Positions 58,801-64,000 of a stretch of DNA of 64,000 nucleotides are shown here, piece after piece. The stretch spans positions 50,468,162-50,532,161 of the forward strand of contig CAMGYJ010000010.1 in the NCBI GenBank assembly GCA_946122785.1, written 5' to 3'. The notes under the pieces were generated by a model. That model searched no databases. It saw only the letters and a program-made list of their open reading frames with translations, and was not told where the DNA came from. The stretch's first letter is position 1. The number at the start of each line of letters is the position of its first letter. Made by a program: the position numbers and the translations under genes. This DNA comes from Linum tenue (lineage: Eukaryota > Streptophyta > Magnoliopsida > Malpighiales > Linaceae).

Positions 58801-59926
58801 TCCATGTACCCCTTTCATTCTTCAACCCCACAATCCGGTTAAAATGTCGACGCAAAACAGTGGTAGAGTGAAAGAATTTAGTGTTCCGATCCCCTTCTGC
58901 AAGCCACTGAATCCTGGACCTCTGCCTCCACATTTTCTCTTCATCCCTCCAAAGAGAGTCCAGTTCCTCCAATAAGATCCTCTCCTCTTCTTCTGTTTCT
59001 TCAGTTCTAATCAGATTCTCTAGGGCCTCCAACCTGTCTTTGATTTCTGTTTCACGTTTTTGTTGATCCTGAATCATCCTTCTTGCCCAGTCTTTGAGCT
59101 CACCAGCACATCTCTTCTGTCTTTGTTCTATGTTTCCCTCCGCAGCCCAAGCTGCAAGAACAATGGCGTCACATTCATCCTTACCGATCCAGCGAGAGTC
59201 AAACCGAAAGGGTGGCTTATTCCAATTTCCTCGTGAGTGTAATTCAATCCTCACAGCTCTATGGTCCGAGCCAATGTAACTCTCATGATAGATGGTAGCT
59301 TCCCCAAAGTTTTCTCTCCATTCAGGAGTACATAGTGCTTTGTCCAGCCTCCCTTTGATATTCCGATCACCTCTTCTTCTATTAGACCAAGTAAACTGAG
59401 GACCTTTGAATCCCATGTCTATGAGTCCATTGTCGAAGATGAAAGATTTGAATGGTTCAACTGATTCGCGTCGCAAAGGGCCGCCACCACTCTTCTCATA
59501 GTCATAAATCATTGCATTCATATCGCCTAACACAACCCATGGTACATTAGGAACATTACGAAATCTGGAAATCCTACCCCAAAACGCTCTCCTCTCATTA
59601 GCAACTGAGGGAGCGTGGATAAAGGTCATGAAAAACCCACACCCATAATTAACAAAAACATCAATAAAATGTCGTCCTCTGTCCAAAACTTGAAGAGGGA
59701 AATCAGCTGCCCACCATAGAGCCAAACCACCAGCTGTCCTCTCCGGATTGACATAGCAACTTTCAGGAAACTTGTTGCGTAGTTGCAGTTGCTTCACGGT
59801 ATCTTCGTTGTTTTTTGTTTCCATCAGAAACACAAAAGAGGGCTTAAACTTCTTAATCATCTTCTCTAGCTGCATCTCTGTCCGAGGGGGCCCAATCCCC
59901 CGGCAGTTCCAACATAAGCCGCTCAT
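55886..59926 (-). CDS. LINE ORF2: endonuclease, reverse transcriptase, RNase H
   Basis: Intact 1346-residue ORF2 protein. An AP-type endonuclease fills about residues 1-230 (CWNCRGIG, FLMETKN, VLGDMNAM, YIGSDHRAV). Reverse transcriptase covers about 440-760, with SPGPDGFSGQFY, RPISCCNFKYKVISK and the catalytic FADD at about 677-680. A zinc-binding CQICGAQVESAIHCLFVC block is near 1080. A C-terminal RNase H domain at about 1203-1340 has YCDGSFD, ETEAYALLEA and FSDCKALVDAL. These make the element capable in principle of nicking, target-primed copying and template removal. No stop or frameshift is seen. Confidence 0.93.
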   Translation of the reverse strand: MSGLCWNCRGIGPPRTEMQLEKMIKKFKPSFVFLMETKNNEDTVKQLQLRNKFPESCYVNPERTAGGLALWWAADFPLQVLDRGRHFIDVFVNYGCGFFMTFIHAPSVANERRAFWGRISRFRNVPNVPWVVLGDMNAMIYDYEKSGGGPLRRESVEPFKSFIFDNGLIDMGFKGPQFTWSNRRRGDRNIKGRLDKALCTPEWRENFGEATIYHESYIGSDHRAVRIELHSRGNWNKPPFRFDSRWIGKDECDAIVLAAWAAEGNIEQRQKRCAGELKDWARRMIQDQQKRETEIKDRLEALENLIRTEETEEEERILLEELDSLWRDEEKMWRQRSRIQWLAEGDRNTKFFHSTTVLRRHFNRIVGLKNERGTWIKRPLDLANHIKGFYQNLFTGRGMDFDGHLLQGFPQLVSQEMNDILCRPVTNGEIKQAVFSLGPHKSPGPDGFSGQFYRNYWGSIEENFCEEVKSFFMESSLPSGWNDTHIALIPKISSPEMISQFRPISCCNFKYKVISKIMASRLKPFLPELVSEMQAAFTGGRVIQDNIIIVHEVLHHLKNRRQGRKYDMMLKMDMRKAYDLVDWECLTSLLQAYGFNQTWCEWIMECVRTVRFSILINGGPTEFFTPSRGIRQGDPISPFLFILMANALSFLLDKETSQGAIHGLKLKPSCPRLSHCLFADDTVIFGEASVEEAAKIMSIINGYSHITGQEVNLEKSSVFVSKNTPDSLRTQIAAHIGFPPTITHDKYLGVPTEWGRSKKETFSFLISRMEKRGESWKSLLLSQGGKETLLKSVIQAIPTFIMSVFLLPLCLTRKMDSLVRNFFWSGKMHKKGLHWCKGQILCDPKADGGLGFRNFHIFNLALIAKQGWRLLNEPESLWARLLRGLYFNNGDFRSARKGSSPSWIWASLCDARQALDIGLIRVIGDGDGTWINRDPWIPNLDDHCLSTAVDPSLRVSDWINVEERRWNLDLIQQQCSPQEVDAISRVPIGPLNTNDKWAWRPTSNGAFSVRTAYHGLRAHLREADPALVDLNIPTSDEVWKWLWAINLPPKIRFFLWRCIRGALATKEKLHNRRCSPDKKCQICGAQVESAIHCLFVCPHAAATWEIVSPSTSPPPNLANWICGLREEPDLAITRRKVFCLWNIWKARNNFIFRSETVSPMSSSFQAFREAAEPQTMITSSSPVSQPRDDHQQPCPPPTTLTRRIYCDGSFDPISREAAYGVVITNPHGQFVDGKAGRVVCSSPIETEAYALLEACKLAMREHVPSTIFSDCKALVDALKNHSDLWPWNCYAILSSIQRIIQVSNWINIAFTCRRNNKEADWIARNARLNTLHQDWLVVLNIISAFL

Positions 59927-62271
59927 GGTTCCTGTGGTGGCTTATAGTTGGCCACCTGCACTTCAGAAATTTTCTTTTCCTCATCCCACTCTTGCTGCTT
60001 CTCGGGCTGTGATTCTTTCTCCATCTTCCCAGTTGGTTTTGTCTTGCTTTTCCTAATTATAGCTCTGCTCTTGGGGCTTTGCGTTGGTGCCGAGCTTCCC
60101 CCATGGGAGAAGTAGGGGCCTTCGAAATCCAGTTCCTTCCCTTGCTTCCTTTTCTTTTTCTGTGGTGAGCAGGGGTGCTCCATTGTCTTCAAACCTGTTT
60201 CTCCCAATTGCACAATAACCTGGTTAATGTCCACCTCCTTTGAACTGTTGTTGGCTTCAGAAACAATTTTGTTGGAAATGGGCCTATGGGAGTGAGACGG
60301 GCCGCCCTCCTGGTTCTGTTGTAGAAAAAAGGAACTGTTTCCACCTTCATTAAGGCCCACATGTGGCTGAGTCAAGCCCATGTAAGGAAGAAACTGATTG
60401 GTCATGTGGGCTTGACCACTTTGGCCCATCATCTGTGCAGTAAGCTCTTGGGATGATGGAAGAAACCTAGCCGCCTCCTCCATCTGCTCCGACAAGTTGC
60501 GGGGAACATCCCTGTATATTCTGCGATCATTCATGGGATGTGTGGCAGCTGCACTTGGGGGACCATATAAGACTAGGTTCTGGGGGGGATAGGATGTTGG
60601 AGTATGGTACAGTGGTGTCAGAGTTTGGGCACTCCCTCTTGGATCCGTTGGGAACGGATGTGGCGTATATCCCGGGGGACCTTGGAATCCGAGCCATGCT
60701 TCGTTTGACCGTTGGGGGGATGGGGTTGTTGCCGTCGCCGGATTGAAGCTTGCCGTCGCCGGAGACTCCAATCCTGCCACCCATCTCTGATTCTGGACAA
60801 ATCCCGGTGAGTTCGTGCCAGATCCAGCATCTCCCGGCGATTGATGAAGCACCCTTCCCCTGGGCGGCGGCGGTGGCCGCGGTGCATTTGTGCCGGCCTT
60901 CATCCATGCTGTAAATCTTCCTTCTGGTGGCCCTGGTCTCCTTTGCTCCAGATCCTCCTTCTTCTTTTTACACTCCTGCACACTATGGCCATGGAGTCCA
61001 CAGTAGTAGCAGAGGGAATAGAGTTTCTCATATCTAAATCCCAGCCATTGTCTACTCCCATTAGCATTGTAGTAGCTTCCTGGAGGAAGAGGACGTTCCA
61101 AATCAACTTCAACAAAGACTCGGATGAACTCTCTATAGATTGTTGGGTCAAGCCCCTTCATGTCAATCATATGGATCTTTCTGAACATTGCAGCAGCTGA
61201 TTGCACATTTGAGACGGTGCGTCTGTGGTCCGGTATTCCATGGATTTGAATCCAGAAATCAGCAACATTGAAATTGATTTCTTGGGGATTGACAGACCCA
61301 TCCCATTCCTTCAGCTGTAACATGGAACCATTGATCGCCCAAGGCCTTCCCTTCCATGCTTTTTCCATCTCCTCCTTCTGGCTGAAAGTGAAAGTGTAGA
61401 TGTTGGATCCTCTGCTGACTTCGCGGACCACCGGTTCACAGAAGTGTGACCAGGCATAATTCATCATCCCCGACATCACCCTCTTGTTGATCTTCCTGTC
61501 TGTGAAAAACTTCCCCACCAATCTCAGTCTGTTGCCCTCTGACCCAACGTCGGTCTCCTCAACAAATTGAGCTTCATAGTCTTCGTCTGCCCATTCTTGC
61601 ACTTGGATTGCATTTGCCTCCATCGAAAATAGTTGATGAGCGAGAGTTTGTGTGAGTTGATTTTTCAATGGTAGAGCAAAGAGTTTCCAGAGGGCATGGG
61701 TTTTCATGACCCTGCTTCTCTCCTTATATCGTGAGATGATGTATACAGTCTCCATTTCTTTCATAAATGTGGAGTAGAGGTTAGGTGAGGGTTGAGGTAT
61801 GATGATCTGGGTTCCTTTCCTCTTCTCTTCAGTCTCTTCCGTGATTTCGTTTTGGGGCTCAAGAAATTTCCAGTAGAGGCGACTGATGGGTGGCTTAAAG
61901 AGACTGGAGTCGTTGATGTCAACTCCCTTCTTCCTGATCCATTGAATGCTCTGTCTGCGTCTGAGATTTTGTGGGGTGAGACCTAGATCTCCTTGGGTGG
62001 ATGATCTGTTCACCAGAGTAAATGCATACCACTTCTGCACTCCATTGTCAGAGGAAAACTCATCTTCGTTTGGTGGGAGGCTTTTAATTCTGATGGTGAA
62101 AGATGGATCTAGATTAGCCGAGCTAATCAAGGAATCAAACTCCTTCTTCTCCATTAGCATAGCTAAGGAGGACAAAATGGCACCTTTAGTGAAGGATGCA
62201 TCTGGTTTCCCAGATCTGGAATTTGAAATTTCAGAGAAATCAAGAGAGAGAAAACTTAGTGAGAGAGTCAT
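59923..62271 (-). CDS. LINE ORF1: DUF4283 and CCHC zinc-knuckle RNA-binding protein
   Basis: 782-residue ORF1 protein of a plant L1-type LINE, expected to bind element RNA. A DUF4283-like region lies at about residues 245-345 (LVGKFFTDRKINKRVM, FWIQIHGIP). A zinc knuckle CYYCGLHGHSVQEC of the C-x2-C-x4-H-x4-C form is at about 419-432. The C-terminal half is proline- and glutamine-rich with a basic KKKRKQGKE run. Its stop codon overlaps the ORF2 start as ATGA (59926-59923), so ORF2 may be translated by termination and re-initiation. Confidence 0.9.
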   Translation of the reverse strand: MTLSLSFLSLDFSEISNSRSGKPDASFTKGAILSSLAMLMEKKEFDSLISSANLDPSFTIRIKSLPPNEDEFSSDNGVQKWYAFTLVNRSSTQGDLGLTPQNLRRRQSIQWIRKKGVDINDSSLFKPPISRLYWKFLEPQNEITEETEEKRKGTQIIIPQPSPNLYSTFMKEMETVYIISRYKERSRVMKTHALWKLFALPLKNQLTQTLAHQLFSMEANAIQVQEWADEDYEAQFVEETDVGSEGNRLRLVGKFFTDRKINKRVMSGMMNYAWSHFCEPVVREVSRGSNIYTFTFSQKEEMEKAWKGRPWAINGSMLQLKEWDGSVNPQEINFNVADFWIQIHGIPDHRRTVSNVQSAAAMFRKIHMIDMKGLDPTIYREFIRVFVEVDLERPLPPGSYYNANGSRQWLGFRYEKLYSLCYYCGLHGHSVQECKKKKEDLEQRRPGPPEGRFTAWMKAGTNAPRPPPPPRGRVLHQSPGDAGSGTNSPGFVQNQRWVAGLESPATASFNPATATTPSPQRSNEAWLGFQGPPGYTPHPFPTDPRGSAQTLTPLYHTPTSYPPQNLVLYGPPSAAATHPMNDRRIYRDVPRNLSEQMEEAARFLPSSQELTAQMMGQSGQAHMTNQFLPYMGLTQPHVGLNEGGNSSFFLQQNQEGGPSHSHRPISNKIVSEANNSSKEVDINQVIVQLGETGLKTMEHPCSPQKKKRKQGKELDFEGPYFSHGGSSAPTQSPKSRAIIRKSKTKPTGKMEKESQPEKQQEWDEEKKISEVQVANYKPPQEP

Positions 62272-62512
62272 ATGTAAGCTTTTGATGAAGTCGACTTATT
62301 TGGAAAAAATGGTCGATCTGTTCACTGATGAGGTCGACCTCATTGTTGAAATGGTCGATCAGATGTACTATTTTTCATTTTGCTATGTTCAACAAATGGT
62401 CAACTTCTTCCACTAAAAGACATTATAAAAAAAAATGTCTACCACTTCCATCAAGTGGTCTACCTCTTTCCCCAAGCGGTCCACCTGATGAACCATTCCT
62501 ATTGATATCATC
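62272..62512. repeat. GTCGAC-like repeat stretch upstream of the LINE
   Basis: It holds one exact GGTCGACC (near 62333) and close variants (AGTCGACTT, GGTCGATCTG, GGTCGATCAG, GGTCAACT, GGTCTACC, GGTCCACC) spaced about 20-50 bp. It may be a relative of the element at 15513-16168, or part of the LINE 5' region. No inverted ends were found. Confidence 0.45.
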
Positions 62513-62520
62513 ATATATAA

Positions 62521-63493
62521 TAGAGGTGGTAATCGGTCGGTAACCGGTTATCAGTTCACAACATGGGAGAAGTCGAATACCGATACCGGATTGTAACCGA
62601 TTAACCGGTTACCGAACACCCTGTTAACGATTACAAACCGGTTATACCAACTAATCGCGAGACCCACCTCCTCTCTTTCTCATTCTCGACAACCGGACTC
62701 TCTCTCTCCCCCGAACCCTCCCCAGACCTCCTCTCTCTCTCTTGTTCACCTCTCCCCAACCTTGCCAGACCTCCTTTCTTTCTCGATTTCCTCTCATCTC
62801 CCCAACCCTACACTAATCTCCGCCCATCACTGCCGTCGTCGTTGTCGCCGCCGCATCGAAATAGTTTGCTCTCTGCCCTCACCACCATTCCAGCCTCCAG
62901 TCGTTGTCGCGCGCCGGATTAGGGATTTTTTGGGGGTCTCTATAGTTCCGGGTGCCTCCTCTCTCGATCCAGATCCCCGACGGCGAGGATAAAGAGGAGA
63001 TGAGTGAGGCGACAACCATCCCGCCGCGATCTCGTCGTAGCCCTACCTTTGCTCCTGCTGCTCCCACCAAAATACAGATCCAAAAGCATGGAACCTCCTC
63101 TATAGTCCTATCTGGGTTCGAGTTGTCCTTCTCCAGTCCACGTGCTCAGATTTGGAAAGATCGAACCTCTGCTTTAGCTCTTCGGTGACGAATTGACGGC
63201 AGTGCATCCCTTGGAACTCAAGACGTCGGCGATGGCGGTGTGCACGAATCCGTGCTCTAGCAGAGAGGCGGAGGTGGCGTTGCGGAGAGGTGAAGGCGGC
63301 GTCGAACATGGAGAAGGGTTGGGGAGGAAGTCGAGCGAAGGGAGCCGGCGGTATACCAAGAAATCGTCGGTATATACCGGCAGAGAAGCAGGTATACCGA
63401 AATCCTTCGAGGCATTGCCGAATACCGATACATCCCGGTTATCGGTACGATTATTGGTTAAACCGGTAACCGGGAAATCGATTGTCACCCCTA
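62521..63493. mobile_element. hAT-type element, 973 bp, ACCGGTT family
   Basis: The ends are TAGAGGTGGTAATCGG and the inverse of TAGGGGTGACAATCG. ATATATAA lies directly outside both ends (62513-62520 and 63494-63501). Subterminal regions are rich in AACCGGTT words. The interior has CT-rich then GC-rich DNA (about 62700-63320) resembling the 5' part of a host gene. No transposase. Confidence 0.85.
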
Positions 63494-63501
63494 ATATATA
63501 A

Positions 63502-64000
63502 TTAGAGTCCAATAACAATAGATATTGTAGACACCACATTTTGTCCGGGCAATTCACTAATTCGAACTACTAATTAAGAGTAGTTGAGTATTCGATTTGT
63601 TTTGAATTGACAATAGTCACTCGTAAACATCTCTCTATATGATTAACATTTAGTAAAACTAAGGATGCCGAGATATCAGAGTTTGTTTTGGACATGGGTC
63701 GAGTTGTTAAAATTTGGGCGATTAAACAAATTTAGCAGCGATAGCTAACTTTATTTGCTAAAAATTGATTAGTGGATTTGGGACTTAACTTCGAGAACAA
63801 TTAAAGATAAGGAAATAAGTAATGGTCTTATTAAAATAAATTACAATTTACAAATACATTACTAAATAAAATTACAAAACTATAAATACAGCATTGTTAC
63901 CTAGTAATCTAAATATCTATTACGCTTTCATTTACAAATAAGATACAACAATAAAATAAATCAAGACCTAAAGTCATTGTCAACTTTCGGTCAATTCAGT
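63502..64000. other. AT-rich intergenic DNA at the window end
   Basis: No gene, RNA gene or transposon end recognised. Confidence 0.6.

Larger units (their letters stand above)
55834..62271 (-). mobile_element. L1-type LINE with two open reading frames
   Basis: Both LINE genes are open, in the order ORF1-ORF2, and a 9-A tail (T run at 55834-55842) follows a short ATTC microsatellite and a 52-bp 3' UTR. I found no duplicated target site, because the 5' end could not be fixed above the ORF1 start at 62271. The copy looks recent and potentially active. It lies just upstream of, and in the same direction as, the Rieske gene. Confidence 0.9.

Noticed and set aside
62762..63557. Several overlapping open frames on both strands
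   Set aside because: They are inside a hAT element with clear target duplications and show no conserved domain.

Overview
The window is nuclear DNA from a flowering plant, most likely a eudicot. The protein-coding genes have short exons with GT-AG (rarely GC-AG) introns, encode plant-specific chloroplast and mitochondrial proteins, and lie in AT-rich DNA full of miniature transposons, LINEs, a SINE, a TRIM and a solo LTR. I could not fix the species from sequence alone.

Eight host genes can be supported. In order they are: a single-exon LWD1/LWD2-type WD40 clock protein (4.0-5.1 kb, +); an 18-exon plastid-type acetyl-CoA synthetase (6.4-12.1 kb, -); an intronless LEAFY PETIOLE-type AP2/ERF factor (22.5-23.3 kb, -); ribosomal protein eS27 (37.6-38.5 kb, -); a two-exon chalcone synthase (41.2-43.4 kb, +); a ten-exon DUF3754 membrane protein (47.3-49.9 kb, -); chloroplast CCB1, needed for cytochrome b6f heme attachment (52.5-53.6 kb, +); and the mitochondrial Rieske subunit of complex III (54.0-55.5 kb, -). 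They do not form one pathway. LWD1/ACS and CCB1/Rieske are convergent pairs. For every multi-exon gene the exon lengths join into one open frame, which supports the exon limits given.

The rest is mostly mobile DNA, much of it with readable ends. Target-site duplications identify three hAT-type elements (3.2, 24.3 and 62.5 kb), two PIF/Harbinger-type MITEs (1.9 and 13.0 kb), a solo LTR (28.0-30.2 kb), a 5'-truncated L1 (38.9-39.8 kb), a tandem TRIM with three LTRs (44.9-45.9 kb) and a tRNA-like SINE (50.3 kb). A long LINE with two open, ATGA-overlapping reading frames fills 55.8-62.3 kb. A young element with about 320-bp terminal inverted repeats (20.6-22.1 kb) carries an open fragment of an IRK-interacting-protein-like gene and is itself flanked by 153-bp direct repeats. 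Two MITE families sit inside (TA)n microsatellites. A 656-bp element at 15.5 kb carries eleven copies of the palindrome GGTCGACC.

No prokaryotic features, CRISPR arrays, rRNA or intact tRNA genes were seen. The most unusual signals are the GGTCGACC-studded element, the gene-carrying inverted-repeat element with long flanking duplications, the transposons nested three deep at 24.2-26.2 kb, and two GC-AG introns that the reading frame appears to require.
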